This document shows, piece after piece, positions 35,801 through 45,327 of a DNA stretch of 64,000 nt. This DNA comes from Nesterenkonia sp. LB17 (lineage in GTDB: Bacteria > Actinomycetota > Actinomycetes > Actinomycetales > Micrococcaceae). The notes beneath the pieces were generated by a model, which was not told where the DNA came from, searched no databases, and was given only the letters and a program-made list of their open reading frames with translations. A program made the translations under genes and the position numbers. The first letter of the stretch is position 1, and each line of letters opens with the position of its first letter. The stretch is from NCBI RefSeq assembly GCF_022565915.1, contig NZ_JAJOYX010000001.1, positions 744,001 to 808,000 of the forward strand, given 5' to 3'.

Positions 35801-37452
35801 CCTGGGTGGCCGAGACCCGGCACTCCACCCCCGGCGTCGCGCTGGTCTCCCCACCGCCGCACCACGACATCTACTCCATCGAGGACCTGGCCCAGCTGAT
35901 CTTCGACCTCAAGCGCGCCAACACCGGCGCCCGGGTCCACGTGAAGCTGGTCTCCCTGCACGGAGTGGGCACCGTGGCGGCCGGCGTGACCAAGGCCAAG
36001 GCCGACGTCGTGCTGATCTCCGGGCACGACGGCGGCACCGGCGCCTCGCCGCTGAACTCGCTCAAGCACGCGGGCACCCCCTGGGAGCTCGGGCTGGCCG
36101 AGGCGCAGCAGACGCTGATGCTCAACGGGCTGCGCGAACGCGTCACCGTGCAGGTGGACGGTCAGCTCAAGACCGGGCGTGACGTGGTCATCGCGGCGCT
36201 GCTCGGTGCCGAGGAGTACGGCTTCGCCACCGCCCCGCTGGTGGTCTCGGGCTGCATCATGATGCGGGTCTGCCACCTGGACACCTGCCCGGTGGGCGTG
36301 GCCACGCAGAACCCGGTGCTGCGCGACCGCTACACCGGTCAGGCCGACCACGTGGTGAACTTCTTCGAGTTCGTCGCCCAGGAGGTGCGCGAATACCTGG
36401 CCGAACTGGGCTTCCGCACCCTGGACGAGGCGATCGGCCACGTCGACGCCATCGACATGGACGACGCCAAGCGGCACTGGAAGACCACCGGGCTCGACCT
36501 CGGCGCCGTGCTGGACAGCTACGACCCCAACGACCCGGTGACCGCCTCGATGCTGCGCCGCACCCGCGGGCAGGACCACGAGCTGGAGAAGCACTTCGAC
36601 ATGGGTCTCATCGAACTCGCCGGTTCGGCCATCTCCCACGGCGAGAAGGTCCACATCGAGAAGAAGGTCATCAACACCGACCGCTCGGTGGGCACCATGC
36701 TCGGCCACGAGGTGACCAAGGCGCAGGGGCTGAAGATGCTGGAGAACAACACCATCGTCGTGGAGCTCACCGGTGAGGCGGGCCAGTCCCTCGGGGCCTT
36801 CCTTCCCCACGGGATCACCCTGCACCTGTCCGGGGACGCCAACGACTACGTGGGCAAGGGACTCTCCGGCGGGCGGATCATCGCCCACCCGGACCCCTCG
36901 GCCCCGCTGGTGGCCGAGAAGAACGTCATCGCCGGCAACGTGATCGGCTACGGCGCCACCGCCGGCGAGATGTTCCTGCGCGGCCAGGTCGGCGAACGCT
37001 TCCTGGTGCGCAACTCCGGCGCCACCGCCGTGGTCGAAGGAATCGGCGACCACGGCTGTGAGTACATGACCGGCGGTCAGGCGCTCATCCTGGGACCCAC
37101 CGGACGCAACTTCGGGGCAGGCATGTCCGGAGGCACCGCGTTCCTGGTGGACTTCGACGAGGAGAAGATCAACTCGCAGGCCCGCATCAACGGGGACCTG
37201 CTGCTGCTCGAGCCCGATGAGGAGGATCGCGCCATCATCGGCGACCTGCTGCGCCGCCATCACGAGGAGACCGGCAGCACCGTGGCCGAAGCCCTCCTCG
37301 ACGACCTTGAGACCACCTATTCGCGCATCACCAAGGTGCTCCCGCGCAACTACGACGCCGTGCTCCGCGCCCGCTCCAGCGCCCTCGACGAGGGCCTGGA
37401 TCCCGATGGCGACGCAGCATGGCAGAAGATTCTGGAGGCGACCCGTGGCTGA
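32809..37452 (+). CDS. gltB: Glutamate synthase large subunit
   Basis: GltB makes glutamate from glutamine and 2-oxoglutarate. The 1547-residue protein starts with a short propeptide; the catalytic glutamine-amidotransferase Cys is about C46 in [11 protein letters not shown] long class II amidotransferase domain is followed by the central domain, the FMN-binding synthase domain ([20 protein letters not shown]) with the 3Fe-4S cysteines in [15 protein letters not shown], and the C-terminal GXGXG domain. ATG 32809 is chosen over 32761 because GGAGGAAGGA lies 8 nt upstream. Its end overlaps gltD by 8 bp. Confidence 0.97.
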   Translation: MSTLGSPGTGAAATADPLQIMSPYQRFAAFPEKSGLYDPANEHENCGMAAVATLRGEPGHDIVDHALVALRNLEHRGAVGGDVGTGDGAGLLTQIPDEFFRAVTEFELPPMGEYLAGTAFLPQSPAEREAMCVSFGDLAEEQGLIVLGWRDVPVDASMIGTLAKESMPYFRQVFLGFAAEDSIAYQESGSGTLDQRGWRLRKRGQNRLGVYFPSLSSKTITYKGMLTTAQLEPFFPDLSDERYKTTLGIVHSRFSTNTFPSWPLAQPLRNIAHNGEINTVKGNRNWMRARQSMMASELLGEDPESLFPICTPGASDSTSFDEAAELLMLSGRPLAQAMRMMIPEAWENHETMDPDLRAFYQYHAQLMEAWDGPAAIAFTDGQQVGAMLDRNGLRPARYWVTDDGLVVMSSEVGVLDLEPSSIVRKGRVAPGMMLLLDTVEGRIIEDAEIKADLASSAPWADWVQENLVKLADLPERLHVRHPSESVRLRQQTFGYTHEELRVLIGPMATAGAEPLGAMGTDTPIAVLADRPRLLFDYFMQTFAQVTNPPLDAIREELVTSLALHIGPNGNLLSNEQVRSRQVALDFPVINNDELAKIANIRNEDGAKIALKVRALYRAGSREEELRQRIREICEKVSAAVNRGVSYIVISDRDSNAQWAPIPSLLVLSAIHHHLLKSANRTKVSLIVEAGDVREVHHVACLIGYGAAAVNPYLAMETAEDMVRRGDLTAVDEEQAVHNLLTALGKGVLKIMSKMGISTVASYCGAQTFEAVGLAQNVVDQYFSGTHSPMGGVGLDVLSTETLERHARAYPADGNDLGRGNELEIGGEYQWRREGPPHLFNPQTVFKLQHSTKTRRYDIFKQYSKAIDDQSEALLTLRGLFKLSSERPPVPIEEVESVAEIVKRFNTGAMSYGSISQEAHETLAIAMNRLGARSNTGEGGEHPARLEDPERRSAVKQIASGRFGVTSQYLTHADDLQIKMAQGAKPGEGGQLMGKKVYPWVAETRHSTPGVALVSPPPHHDIYSIEDLAQLIFDLKRANTGARVHVKLVSLHGVGTVAAGVTKAKADVVLISGHDGGTGASPLNSLKHAGTPWELGLAEAQQTLMLNGLRERVTVQVDGQLKTGRDVVIAALLGAEEYGFATAPLVVSGCIMMRVCHLDTCPVGVATQNPVLRDRYTGQADHVVNFFEFVAQEVREYLAELGFRTLDEAIGHVDAIDMDDAKRHWKTTGLDLGAVLDSYDPNDPVTASMLRRTRGQDHELEKHFDMGLIELAGSAISHGEKVHIEKKVINTDRSVGTMLGHEVTKAQGLKMLENNTIVVELTGEAGQSLGAFLPHGITLHLSGDANDYVGKGLSGGRIIAHPDPSAPLVAEKNVIAGNVIGYGATAGEMFLRGQVGERFLVRNSGATAVVEGIGDHGCEYMTGGQALILGPTGRNFGAGMSGGTAFLVDFDEEKINSQARINGDLLLLEPDEEDRAIIGDLLRRHHEETGSTVAEALLDDLETTYSRITKVLPRNYDAVLRARSSALDEGLDPDGDAAWQKILEATRG

Positions 37453-38911
37453 TCCGCGTGGATTCCTGAAGCACCGAGAGCGCCAGGACCGGCCCTCTCG
37501 CCCCATCCCGGTCCGAATCATGGACTTCAACGAGGTCTATGACCGCAACGAGCGCGGCATCGTGGCGACCCAGGCCAGCCGCTGCATGGACTGCGGCATC
37601 GCCTTCTGCCACACCGGCTGCCCGCTCGGGAACCTGATCCCGGAGTGGAACGACCTGATCTGGCGCGACCAGTGGGAGGAGGCCTCCTCCCGGCTGCACA
37701 TGACCAACAACTTCCCGGAGTTCACCGGGCGGATCTGCCCGGCACCCTGTGAGACCTCCTGCGTGCTGGGGATCAACCAGCCCGCAGTGACGATCAAGCA
37801 GTCCGAGGTCTCCATCGCCGATGAGGCGATCGCTCGCGGCTACGTCGAACCGGTGCTGCCCCAGCGGCTCACCGGCAAGACCGTCGCCGTGGTGGGCTCC
37901 GGCCCGGCAGGCCTCGCCGCCGCCCAGCAGCTCACCCGCGCCGGGCACACCGTGGCCGTCTACGAGCGCGACGACCGGCTCGGCGGGCTGCTGCGCTATG
38001 GCATCCCGGACTTCAAGATGGAGAAGCACCACGTGGAGTTCCGCATCGACCAGATGCGCGCCGAGGGCACCCGCTTCTACACCTCCACCGAGATCGGCGC
38101 CGACATCACCTGGGACGCCCTCGAGGCCAGCTACGACGCCGTGATCCTGGCCACCGGCGCCATGGTCCCGCGCGACCTGGGCATCACCGGGCGCGAGCTC
38201 GACGGGGTCCACTTCGCCATGGAGTACCTGGTCCAGTCCAACAAGGCCACCTCCGGAGACGAGGTCGCCGACCAGATCCGCGCCGACGGCAAGCACGTCG
38301 TGGTCCTCGGCGGCGGTGACACCGGCGCCGACTGCATCGGCACCGCCCACCGCCACGGAGCGGCCTCGGTGACCACCCTGGCCATCGGCAAGGAGCTCCC
38401 CTCGGAGCGACCCGAGAATGAGCCCTGGCCGATGGACCCGCGGGTCTTCGAACTCACCAGCGCCGACGAGGAGGGCGGGGAGCGCAGCTACCTGGCCTCG
38501 ACCGTGGAGTTCGTCGCCGATGAGCTCGGCCACGTGCGCGCCCTGAAGGTCGCCGAGACCCAGTACAACCCCGACGGCTCCCGCTCGCCCAAGCCCGACA
38601 GCGAGCACGAGATCCCCGCTGACCTGGTGCTGCTGGCCCTGGGATTCACCGGGGCGGAATCTGACACGCTCACCGAGCAGCTCTCCCTCGACTTCGACCG
38701 CCGCGGGAACATCACCCGGGCGGAGGACTACCAGACCTCCGTGGAGGGCGTCTTCGCCGTCGGCGACGCCGGACGTGGAGCCTCCCTGGTGGTCTGGGCC
38801 ATCGCCGAGGGCCGCGCAGCAGCCGCGAAGGTGGATGAATATCTCGAAGGCGCGACCAGGCTTCCGGCCCCGGTCAAGCCCTCGGATCGTGCCATTTCAC
38901 TCACAGGCTGA
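37445..38911 (+). CDS. gltD: Glutamate synthase small subunit
   Basis: GltD passes electrons from NADPH through FAD and iron-sulfur clusters to GltB. The 488-residue protein has an N-terminal cysteine-rich region ([17 protein letters not shown] and [12 protein letters not shown]) for 4Fe-4S clusters. The FAD site [15 protein letters not shown] and the NADPH site [12 protein letters not shown] follow, and [11 protein letters not shown] lies near the end. GTG 37445 starts 8 bp before the gltB stop and gives the standard MADPRGF N-terminus; the frame is open upstream only by chance. The two subunits are translationally coupled. Confidence 0.97.
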   Translation: MADPRGFLKHRERQDRPSRPIPVRIMDFNEVYDRNERGIVATQASRCMDCGIAFCHTGCPLGNLIPEWNDLIWRDQWEEASSRLHMTNNFPEFTGRICPAPCETSCVLGINQPAVTIKQSEVSIADEAIARGYVEPVLPQRLTGKTVAVVGSGPAGLAAAQQLTRAGHTVAVYERDDRLGGLLRYGIPDFKMEKHHVEFRIDQMRAEGTRFYTSTEIGADITWDALEASYDAVILATGAMVPRDLGITGRELDGVHFAMEYLVQSNKATSGDEVADQIRADGKHVVVLGGGDTGADCIGTAHRHGAASVTTLAIGKELPSERPENEPWPMDPRVFELTSADEEGGERSYLASTVEFVADELGHVRALKVAETQYNPDGSRSPKPDSEHEIPADLVLLALGFTGAESDTLTEQLSLDFDRRGNITRAEDYQTSVEGVFAVGDAGRGASLVVWAIAEGRAAAAKVDEYLEGATRLPAPVKPSDRAISLTG

Positions 38912-39003
38912 CTGTTATAGGCTCGAGCACGAACCATCCTGGTCCAGTGTCGTGCCAGTCCATCAACTCGCTTATCAGCACAATAGATAGGACAAGGTGA
39001 GAC

Positions 39004-40518
39004 ATGAGACACGCCAAGATCGTCGCCACATTCGGCCCCGCCACCGCAGGCTATGAGATGACCCGCAAGCTCGTGGAGGCCGGTGTCGACGTCGCCCGGG
39101 TGAACATGAGCCACGGCGACTACAGCGTCCACGAGGACACCTACAACACCGTCCGCGAGGTCTCCAAGGACCTGCGCCAGGCCGTCGGGATCTTCGCCGA
39201 CCTGCAGGGGCCGAAGATCCGGCTGGGTCGCTTCGCCGAGGGTGAGCACTCCCTCGCCGTCGGCGACCGCTTCACCATCACCATCGATGACATCCAGGGC
39301 ACCAAGGAGCGCTGCTCCACCACGTTCAAGGGCCTGCCCGGCGACGTCAACGTCGGTGACACGCTGCTCATCGACGACGGCAAGGTCTCGCTGCGCGCGC
39401 TGGAGGTCACCGACACCGACGTCGTCACCGAGGTCACCGTGCCCGGCAAGGTCTCCAACAACAAGGGCATCAACCTGCCCGGCGTCGCGGTCTCCGTGCC
39501 GGCGATGTCGGAGAAGGACGAGGAGGATCTGCGCTGGGCGCTGCGCACCGGCTTCGACATGGTCGCGCTCTCCTTCGTCCGTGACGCCGCAGACATCGAA
39601 GCCGTGCACCGGATCATGGATGAAGAGGGACGCCGCGTCCCGGTCATCGCCAAGGTCGAGAAGCCCCAGGCGGTGGAGGCGCTGCAGGACATCGTCGACG
39701 CCTTCGACGCCGTCATGGTCGCCCGCGGCGATCTCGGCGTGGAGCTGCCGCTGGAGGAGGTTCCGCTGGTGCAGAAGCGCGCCGTGGAGCTCGCCCGACG
39801 CTGGGCCAAGCCGGTCATCGTCGCCACCCAGGTGCTGGAATCCATGATCGACAGCCCCCGGCCCACCCGCGCCGAGGCCTCCGACTGCGCCAACGCGGTG
39901 CTCGACGGCGCGGACGCGGTCATGCTCTCCGGAGAGACCTCCGTGGGTCAGTTCCCGGTGGAGACCGTGGAGACCATGTCCAGGATCATCGAGACCACCG
40001 AGACCAAGGGTCTGAGCCGGATCCCCGAGCTGGGCACCAGGCCGAAGACCCGTGGTGGTGCGATCACCCGCGCCGCCAAGGAGATCGCGGACCAGCTCGA
40101 CATCGAGCACCTGACCACCTTCACCCGCTCCGGAGACTCCGCCCGTCGGCTCTCCCGGCTGCGGCCGAAGCAGAACATCTTCGCCTTCACCCACGTGGAG
40201 CACACGCACAACATCCTGACCCTCTCCTGGGGCGTGCAGCCGCGCTGGGTGGAGTTCGCCACCCACACCGACACCATGACCGCCCAGGTGGACAAGCTGC
40301 TGCTGGAAGAAGATGCCGCCGAGCTCGGCCAGCTCGTCGTGATCGCCGCCGGGTCCCCTCCAGGACAGGCCGGGACCACCAACATGGTCAAGGTCCACCG
40401 GATCGGTGACCTGCACGACGCCAGCGACATCGAGACCCTGCGCCGCGGCGACACCGCCCCGGCGAACAAGGAACCGGTCGGACCCTGGCCCGCGGCCAGC
40501 GCCTCAAGCCCGGTCTAG
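39004..40518 (+). CDS. pyk: Pyruvate kinase
   Basis: Pyruvate kinase makes ATP and pyruvate from phosphoenolpyruvate. The 504-residue protein has the start RHAKIVATFGPAT, VNMSHGD, FADLQGPKIRLGRF, and the catalytic MVARGDLGVELP. Lys in IAKVEKPQA and the block ATQVLESMI follow, and TRAEASDCANAVLDGADAVMLS is split here as TRAEASD and DGADAVMLSGE. A C-terminal allosteric domain completes it. ATG 39004 follows AAGGTGAG. The 92-bp gap before it has a TTATAGGCT stretch that could hold a -10. The gene is followed by a small GC-rich hairpin. Confidence 0.97.
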   Translation: MRHAKIVATFGPATAGYEMTRKLVEAGVDVARVNMSHGDYSVHEDTYNTVREVSKDLRQAVGIFADLQGPKIRLGRFAEGEHSLAVGDRFTITIDDIQGTKERCSTTFKGLPGDVNVGDTLLIDDGKVSLRALEVTDTDVVTEVTVPGKVSNNKGINLPGVAVSVPAMSEKDEEDLRWALRTGFDMVALSFVRDAADIEAVHRIMDEEGRRVPVIAKVEKPQAVEALQDIVDAFDAVMVARGDLGVELPLEEVPLVQKRAVELARRWAKPVIVATQVLESMIDSPRPTRAEASDCANAVLDGADAVMLSGETSVGQFPVETVETMSRIIETTETKGLSRIPELGTRPKTRGGAITRAAKEIADQLDIEHLTTFTRSGDSARRLSRLRPKQNIFAFTHVEHTHNILTLSWGVQPRWVEFATHTDTMTAQVDKLLLEEDAAELGQLVVIAAGSPPGQAGTTNMVKVHRIGDLHDASDIETLRRGDTAPANKEPVGPWPAASASSPV

Positions 40519-40545
40519 TCGGGCCGGCACGGCCGAGATTCAACG

Positions 40546-40563
40546 CCCGGGCGCAGGCCCGGG
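40546..40563 (+). terminator. Candidate terminator after pyk
   Basis: CCCGGGC-GCAG-GCCCGGG forms a perfect 7-bp stem with a tetraloop 28 bp after the pyk stop. There is no T-run, so it may act only weakly. Confidence 0.5.
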
Positions 40564-40652
40564 TAAGCTGGTGCCGTCCTCGCCGGGAAGTCTGAGAAGA
40601 CTGCCCGCGGGGACTGCATGAGCGCCGGGGAGGCCCTGACCTCCTTGGTCCA

Positions 40653-40736
40653 GCCCGAATGGCGGAATAGGTAGACGCGCCGCACTCAAAATGCGGTACC
40701 ACTGGTGTGTGGGTTCGAGTCCCACTTCGGGCACCA
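40653..40736 (+). tRNA. tRNA-Leu (anticodon CAA)
   Basis: Acceptor GCCCGAA pairs with TTCGGGC, discriminator A, and CCA is encoded at 40734-40736. The anticodon loop CTCAAAA lies between CCGCA and TGCGG, giving CAA. A long variable arm (about GTACCACTGGTGTGT) marks it as a class II tRNA, as expected for leucine. The T-arm is GTGGGTTCGAGTCCCAC. Unlike the Gly, Cys and Val genes in this window, it carries its own CCA end. Confidence 0.95.
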
Positions 40737-40820
40737 AGACGACGACGACCAGCCCAGCACGGGGATCATCCCCTCCGGGGGATGCTCCCGGCACGGTGGT
40801 CAGGGACCAGAAGGAGAACG

Positions 40821-41507
40821 GTGAGCGAACAGACTCCGGGCACCGGTGCCCATGAGAGCGGATCCGCAGCGGGCGGCGACGCCGCCACCTCCGACGAGGC
40901 GGCCCAGCACGGCAGCGCGGTGCGCCGCGTGCTGGTCGCCGAGGATGAGACGCTCATCCGGCTCGACATCGTCGAGATCCTCACCGGCGCCGGCTACGAC
41001 GTGGTCGGTGAGGCCGACAACGGTGAACGCGCCGTGGAGCTGGCCCGCGAGACCGAGCCGGACCTGGTCGTGATGGACGTGAAGATGCCCATCATGGACG
41101 GCATCACCGCGGCGCAGCTCATCGCGGAGGAGCGGATCGCCCCGGTGGTCATGCTGACCGCGTTCTCCCAGCGTGACCTGGTCGAATCGGCCCGTGAGGC
41201 CGGCGCCATGGCGTACGTGGTCAAGCCGTTCACCGAGAACGATCTGATCCCGGCCATCGAGGTCGCCATGGCGCGCTTCGACGAGATCCGCGCCCTGGAG
41301 GACGAGGTCACGTCGCTGGCCGACAAGTTCGAGACCCGCAAGCTCGTGGAGCGGGCCAAGTCCCTGCTCACCACCAAGATGGGCCTCACGGAGCCGGAGG
41401 CCTTCCGCTGGATCCAGAAGACCTCGATGGACCGCCGGCTGTCGATGCGCGAAGTCGCCGAGACCGTCGTCGACCAGATGACGGATTCTCCGCCGTACCT
41501 CAAGTGA
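40821..41507 (+). CDS. pdtaR: ANTAR response regulator (PdtaR-like)
   Basis: The 228-residue protein has a disordered N-terminal 34 residues, then a receiver domain (VLVAEDETLIRLDI, VVMDVKMPIMDG with phospho-acceptor about D86, MLTAFSQ, YVVKPF). An ANTAR RNA-binding domain follows (about 165-225), with LVERAKSLLTTKMGLTEPEAFRWIQ split as LVERAKSLL and EPEAFRWIQ. ANTAR proteins bind two-hairpin RNA targets and act as antiterminators. Orthologues next to pyk in actinobacteria are called PdtaR and pair with the kinase PdtaS, which is not here. GTG 40821 has AAGGAG upstream. A tRNA-Leu precedes it. Confidence 0.93.
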   Translation: MSEQTPGTGAHESGSAAGGDAATSDEAAQHGSAVRRVLVAEDETLIRLDIVEILTGAGYDVVGEADNGERAVELARETEPDLVVMDVKMPIMDGITAAQLIAEERIAPVVMLTAFSQRDLVESAREAGAMAYVVKPFTENDLIPAIEVAMARFDEIRALEDEVTSLADKFETRKLVERAKSLLTTKMGLTEPEAFRWIQKTSMDRRLSMREVAETVVDQMTDSPPYLK

Positions 41508-41513
41508 ATCTCC

Positions 41514-41587
41514 CGTTGAGGGGCGGATTCTCCGAGCATCTGTGGCTGTTTTCGGCCCCAACTGGTCGGAGAATCCGCCCCTCAACG
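41514..41587. repeat. 22-bp perfect inverted repeat between convergent genes
   Basis: The arms 41514-41535 and 41566-41587 are perfect reverse complements over 22 bp, around a 30-nt centre. Position between pdtaR and the convergent thiolase suits a two-way terminator, but no T-run is present on either side. The right arm shares ATCCGCCCCTCAACG with 50091-50105. Confidence 0.9.
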
Positions 41588-41614
41588 CGCGGGGGAGGGG
41601 TCTGAACGGGCAGT

Positions 41615-42805
41615 TCAGCCGCGGACGGTGAGGATCAGGGCGTCACCCTGGCCTCCGCCGCCGCACAGGCCCGCGGCTCCGGTGCCGCCGCCACGGCGGG
41701 ACAGCTCCAAGGCAAGGTGCAGCACCAGGCGCGCCCCGGACATGCCCACCGGGTGGCCCAGCGCGATGGCGCCGCCGTTGACGTTGAGCTTCTCCTCCGA
41801 GAGGCCCAGCTTCCGAGCCGACGCCACCCCCACGGCGGCGAACGCCTCATTGATCTCCACCAGGTCCAGTGACTCTGGGTCGATGCCCTGCTTGCGGCAC
41901 GCCTCAGCGATCGCATGCGCGGGCTGCAGCTGCAGGGAGGAATCCGGTCCGGCCACCATGCCATAGGCGCCGATCTCCGCCAGGGGAGTGAGACCGAGCT
42001 CCTGCGCCTTCTCCGGGGTGGTCACGATGACGGCGCACGCACCGTCAGAGATCTGCGAGGCAGAGGCAGCCGTGATCGTGCCCTCCTTGTCGAAGGCAGG
42101 GCGCAGCTTGCCCAGCGATTCCGCCGTCGTGCCCGCTCGGATGCCCTCGTCGCGGCTGACCAGAACCGGGTCACCCTTGCGCTGGGGCACCTCGACGGGC
42201 GTGACCTCGTCGTCGAAGACGCCGTTGTCCCACGCCTGCGCGGCGCGTTCATGGGAGAGCGCAGCAAGCTGATCCTGCTCCTGCCGGGAGACCTCCGTCT
42301 CAGCCGTGTTGCAGGACTCTGTCAGGGCGCCCATGGTCTGTTGCGTGGCCTGATCGAACAGCGCGTCATAGGCCATCGAGTCCACCAGGGTCGTGTCTCC
42401 ATAGGTGAAGCCCTTGCGCGAGCCCGGCAGCAGGTGCGGGGCGTTGGACATCGACTCCATGCCGCCGGCGACCACCAGCTCACACTCACCGGCGCGGATC
42501 AGCTGATCCGCGTAGGCGATGGCGCTGAGCCCCGACAGGCATACCTTGTTCACCGTCATCGCGGGCACGCGGGCAGGTATGCCTGCTCCCAGGGCGGCGG
42601 TGCGGGCCGGGTTCTGTCCCGCTCCGGCCTGGATCACCTGCCCCATGATCACGTAGTCGACCTGGTCGGTGCGGACCCCGGTCTTCTCCAGGGCGCTGCT
42701 GATGGCAGCGGACCCCAACTGGGCGGCGGTGAGCGAGGAGAGCCCGCCCATCAGCTTGCCGATCGGGGTGCGGCTTCCTCCGAGGATCACGGAACCGGGT
42801 GTCAT
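41615..42805 (-). CDS. atoB: Acetyl-CoA acetyltransferase (thiolase)
   Basis: The 396-residue biosynthetic/degradative thiolase cleaves acetoacetyl-CoA to two acetyl-CoA, or runs in reverse. The catalytic triad is intact: C89 (NKVCLSG), H351 ([11 protein letters not shown]) and C381 (GLCGGGGQG). The gene is the first of the ketone-body set read on this strand downstream of scoA and scoB, and it finishes the route from acetoacetate. The start ATG follows AAGGAGCAG. The neighbouring CoA-transferase makes the function in acetoacetate use likely; other thiolase substrates cannot be excluded. Confidence 0.93.
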   Translation of the reverse strand: MTPGSVILGGSRTPIGKLMGGLSSLTAAQLGSAAISSALEKTGVRTDQVDYVIMGQVIQAGAGQNPARTAALGAGIPARVPAMTVNKVCLSGLSAIAYADQLIRAGECELVVAGGMESMSNAPHLLPGSRKGFTYGDTTLVDSMAYDALFDQATQQTMGALTESCNTAETEVSRQEQDQLAALSHERAAQAWDNGVFDDEVTPVEVPQRKGDPVLVSRDEGIRAGTTAESLGKLRPAFDKEGTITAASASQISDGACAVIVTTPEKAQELGLTPLAEIGAYGMVAGPDSSLQLQPAHAIAEACRKQGIDPESLDLVEINEAFAAVGVASARKLGLSEEKLNVNGGAIALGHPVGMSGARLVLHLALELSRRGGGTGAAGLCGGGGQGDALILTVRG

Positions 42806-42870
42806 AGCTGCTCCTTCATGTTGCGGACGACTCGTGGGTGTTCAGGACCATGCCTAGCATGTGCGGCGGC

Positions 42871-43527
42871 TCAGTGCAGCTCGACGCCGGTGGCTTCGCG
42901 CACCTGCTCCTCACTCACCCCCGGTGCGGTCTCCACCAGCTCCAGGCGCGGGGCGGTCTCGGTGCCCACCACGTCGATGACAGCCAGGTCGGTGATGATC
43001 CGGTTCACCACGGACTTGCCGGTCAGCGGCAGGGTGCAGGCAGGCAGGATCTTCGGGGCCCCGTCCTTCGCCACATGGTCCATCAGGCAGATGACCCGCT
43101 CCGCGCCATGGACCAGGTCCATGGCGCCGCCCATGCCCTTGACCATCTTGCCGGGCACCATCCAGTTGGCGAGGTCGCCGTTCTCGGCCACCTGCATGCC
43201 GCCGAGCACGGCGACGTCGATCTTGCCGCCGCGGATCATGCCGAAGCTGGTGGAGGAGTCGAAGAACGCCGCCCCGGGAAGCACGGTGACCGTCTCCTTG
43301 CCGGCGTTGATCAGGTCCGGGTCCACCGCGTCCTCGGTGGGGTAGGGGCCCACGCCGAGGATGCCGTTCTCGGACTGGAGCACTACGGTGCGCTCGGCCG
43401 GGATGTGGTTCGGGATCAGGGTCGGCATCCCGATGCCTAAGTTCACGTAGGCGCCGTCGGGGAGCTCCTCGGCGGCGCGGGCGGCCATCTGGTCGCGGGT
43501 CCAGCCTGCGTTGATCTCGGTGCTCAT
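42871..43527 (-). CDS. scoB: 3-oxoacid CoA-transferase subunit B
   Basis: ScoB and ScoA move CoA from succinyl-CoA to acetoacetate. The 218-residue subunit has the catalytic glutamate at about E53 in [10 protein letters not shown], preceded by [14 protein letters not shown] 43527 is chosen because GGAGTG lies upstream and the protein has the normal length. A longer open frame to 43779 is a chance extension inside scoA in another frame. The gene lies 7 bp after scoA and 65 bp before the thiolase, as in scoAB operons. Confidence 0.95.
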   Translation of the reverse strand: MSTEINAGWTRDQMAARAAEELPDGAYVNLGIGMPTLIPNHIPAERTVVLQSENGILGVGPYPTEDAVDPDLINAGKETVTVLPGAAFFDSSTSFGMIRGGKIDVAVLGGMQVAENGDLANWMVPGKMVKGMGGAMDLVHGAERVICLMDHVAKDGAPKILPACTLPLTGKSVVNRIITDLAVIDVVGTETAPRLELVETAPGVSEEQVREATGVELH

Positions 43528-43534
43528 GACGTGG

Positions 43535-44317
43535 TCACTCCTTCTCGTCGCTGCGGACGGTGCGCTTCTCGATGGGCTTGTCGATCTCGGCGCCGACCTC
43601 CACGATCCGGTGCACGAAGACCCCGGGCAGGTGGACGGCGTCGGGGTCGATCTCCCCGGGCTCCACGAGCTCCTCCACCTGGGCGATGCAGACCCGGCCC
43701 GCCATCGCGGCGTCGGGGCTGAACTGCCGAGCGGCCTTGTTGAACACCAGGTTGCCGTGTCGGTCGCCGCGCTGGGCATGGACCAGGGAGAAGTCGGCGA
43801 CGATCGACTCCTCCAGGACGAAGTCGAGCGCCCGGCCGTCGTGGACGGTGAAGGGCCTGACCTCCTTGGGCGCAGACTCCTTCGCCACGCCGCCGGAGCC
43901 GTCGTAGGTCATCGGGATGCCGCCCTCGGCGACCTGCGTGCCCACTCCGGAGCGGGTGTAGAACGCCGGGATGCCCGCGCCGCCGGCGCGCATCTTCTCC
44001 GCGAGAGTGCCCTGCGGGACCAGCTCCAGCTCGAGCTCGCCCTCCAGGTATTGGCGAGCGAACTCCTTGTTCTCGCCCACATAGGACGAGGTCATCTTCA
44101 CGATCCGGCGGGCCGCCAACAGGATGCCCAGGCCCCAGCCGTCCACGCCGCAGTTGTTGGACGCGACGGAGAGCCCGGAGGCGCCCTGCTCCAGCAGCGC
44201 CTCGATGAGCTGGATCGGATTGCCGGAGAGGCCGAAGCCTCCCACGGCGAGCGAGGCTCCGTCAGGGATGTCGGCGACGGCCTCGGCGGCGGTCGCTACG
44301 GTCTTGTCGATGGTCAT
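43535..44317 (-). CDS. scoA: 3-oxoacid CoA-transferase subunit A
   Basis: This is the 260-residue partner of ScoB. It contains the N-terminal CoA-binding glycine motif [29 protein letters not shown], and the [16 protein letters not shown] stretch seen in the family. A C-terminal extension follows. ATG 44317 lies behind TGAGGAGGG. A second, truncated copy of the same N-terminal region is found at 48236 on the other strand. The gene is 82 bp from the dehydrogenase, with no strong signal in the gap. Confidence 0.95.
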   Translation of the reverse strand: MTIDKTVATAAEAVADIPDGASLAVGGFGLSGNPIQLIEALLEQGASGLSVASNNCGVDGWGLGILLAARRIVKMTSSYVGENKEFARQYLEGELELELVPQGTLAEKMRAGGAGIPAFYTRSGVGTQVAEGGIPMTYDGSGGVAKESAPKEVRPFTVHDGRALDFVLEESIVADFSLVHAQRGDRHGNLVFNKAARQFSPDAAMAGRVCIAQVEELVEPGEIDPDAVHLPGVFVHRIVEVGAEIDKPIEKRTVRSDEKE

Positions 44318-44399
44318 GGGCCCTCCTCAGGGACTTGGGGCGGTTGGGCTTGGGACTGTGAGAGTGCAGGTCTGCTGGATGCTCCGCGTGATGGTCTGC

Positions 44400-45197
44400 T
44401 CAGCTCGCGGTCCATCCTCCGTCGATGGCGTAGGACGTGCCGGTCACCATGCCGGCGGCGTCGGAGACCAGCCACGTGGCCAGGGAGGCCACCTCCTCGG
44501 GCTCCACCAGCCGCTTCACGGCAGACTCGGTGAGCATGATCTGCTCGACCACCTGGTCCTCACCGATGCCGTGGATGCGGGCCTGGTCTGCGATCTGCTT
44601 CTCCACCAGCGGGGTGCGCACATAGGCGGGGTTGAGGCAGTTGGAGGTCACCCCGTGCTCGGCGCCCTCCAGGGCGGTGACCTTGGAGAGCCCCTCCAGC
44701 GCATGCTTGGCAGTCACGTAGGCGGACTTATAAGGGCTGGCCCGCAGGCCATGGACCGATGAGATGTTGAGGATCCGGCCGAAGCCGCGCTCGTACATGC
44801 CTGGGAGGGCGGCGCGGATCAGCAGGAACGGAGACTCCACCATCAGCCGGTGCATGAATCGCCAGGCCTCGGGGTCGAACTCGTGCAGGGGCGCGACCCG
44901 CTGGATGCCGGCGTTGTTGACCAGGATGTCAGCGTCGTGGAGTCCCGTCTCGGCCGTGACCTCCTCCAGGGCCGCGGTCTCGGCGAGGTCCACCGTCCAT
45001 GAGGTGCCGCCGATCTCTGCTGCCAGGGCCTCGGCGGCTTCGCCGTCGCGGTCGCAGACCGTCACCTGGGCCCCGGCGGCGGCGAAGGCCCGCACACAGG
45101 CCGCACCGATGCCGGAGGCCCCGCCGGTGACGACGGCGCGCCGACCGCTCAGCGCATCGGCCGGGATCGGTGAGCTGCGAGTCGGGTGGGGGTTCAT
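44400..45197 (-). CDS. 3-hydroxybutyrate dehydrogenase (SDR family)
   Basis: The 265-residue short-chain dehydrogenase oxidises 3-hydroxybutyrate to acetoacetate with NAD+. The nucleotide motif TGGASGIG (24-31), NNAG (94-97) and the catalytic set S147, Y160, K164 (YVTAK) are all present. The C-terminal half has LNPAYVRTPLVEKQI, characteristic of 3-hydroxybutyrate dehydrogenases rather than general SDRs. Position between the GntP permease and scoAB matches yxjF in the Bacillus subtilis yxjC-scoA-scoB-yxjF set. The ATG has GAAGGAGCC upstream. Confidence 0.88.
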   Translation of the reverse strand: MNPHPTRSSPIPADALSGRRAVVTGGASGIGAACVRAFAAAGAQVTVCDRDGEAAEALAAEIGGTSWTVDLAETAALEEVTAETGLHDADILVNNAGIQRVAPLHEFDPEAWRFMHRLMVESPFLLIRAALPGMYERGFGRILNISSVHGLRASPYKSAYVTAKHALEGLSKVTALEGAEHGVTSNCLNPAYVRTPLVEKQIADQARIHGIGEDQVVEQIMLTESAVKRLVEPEEVASLATWLVSDAAGMVTGTSYAIDGGWTAS

Positions 45198-45230
45198 GAG
45201 GCTCCTTCAGAAGGGTCGGTATGGAACGGG

Positions 45231-45297
45231 ACGGACGGGATGGCGGGGGACGGGATGGCGGGGGACGGGATGGCGTGGGACGGGATGGCGTGGGACG
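45231..45297. repeat. 15-bp minisatellite between permease and dehydrogenase
   Basis: About four and a half copies of (G/T)GGGACGGGATGGCG run head to tail at 45231, 45246, 45261, 45276 and a partial copy at 45291. They lie in the gap between the permease stop and the dehydrogenase start, upstream of its ribosome site. Confidence 0.9.
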
Positions 45298-45327
45298 CGG
45301 CGGACGCGGCACGCCCGTTCCCGTGGA

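Noticed and set aside
33178-37530. A 1450-codon open frame opposite gltB
   Set aside because: It is the antisense shadow of a GC-rich gene with intact GltB motifs. It has no recognisable domain, is low-complexity His/Gly/Leu/Val, and has no ribosome site.
41514-41587. The 22-bp palindrome as a phage attachment site
   Set aside because: No integrase, prophage gene or duplicated tRNA end is nearby. The tRNA-Leu lies about 780 bp away and does not share the sequence.
45231-45297. The 15-bp repeats as a coding region
   Set aside because: The frame opened on the plus strand reads only Gly/Asp/Met/Ala repeats. The neighbours are on the minus strand, so a minisatellite is the simpler reading.
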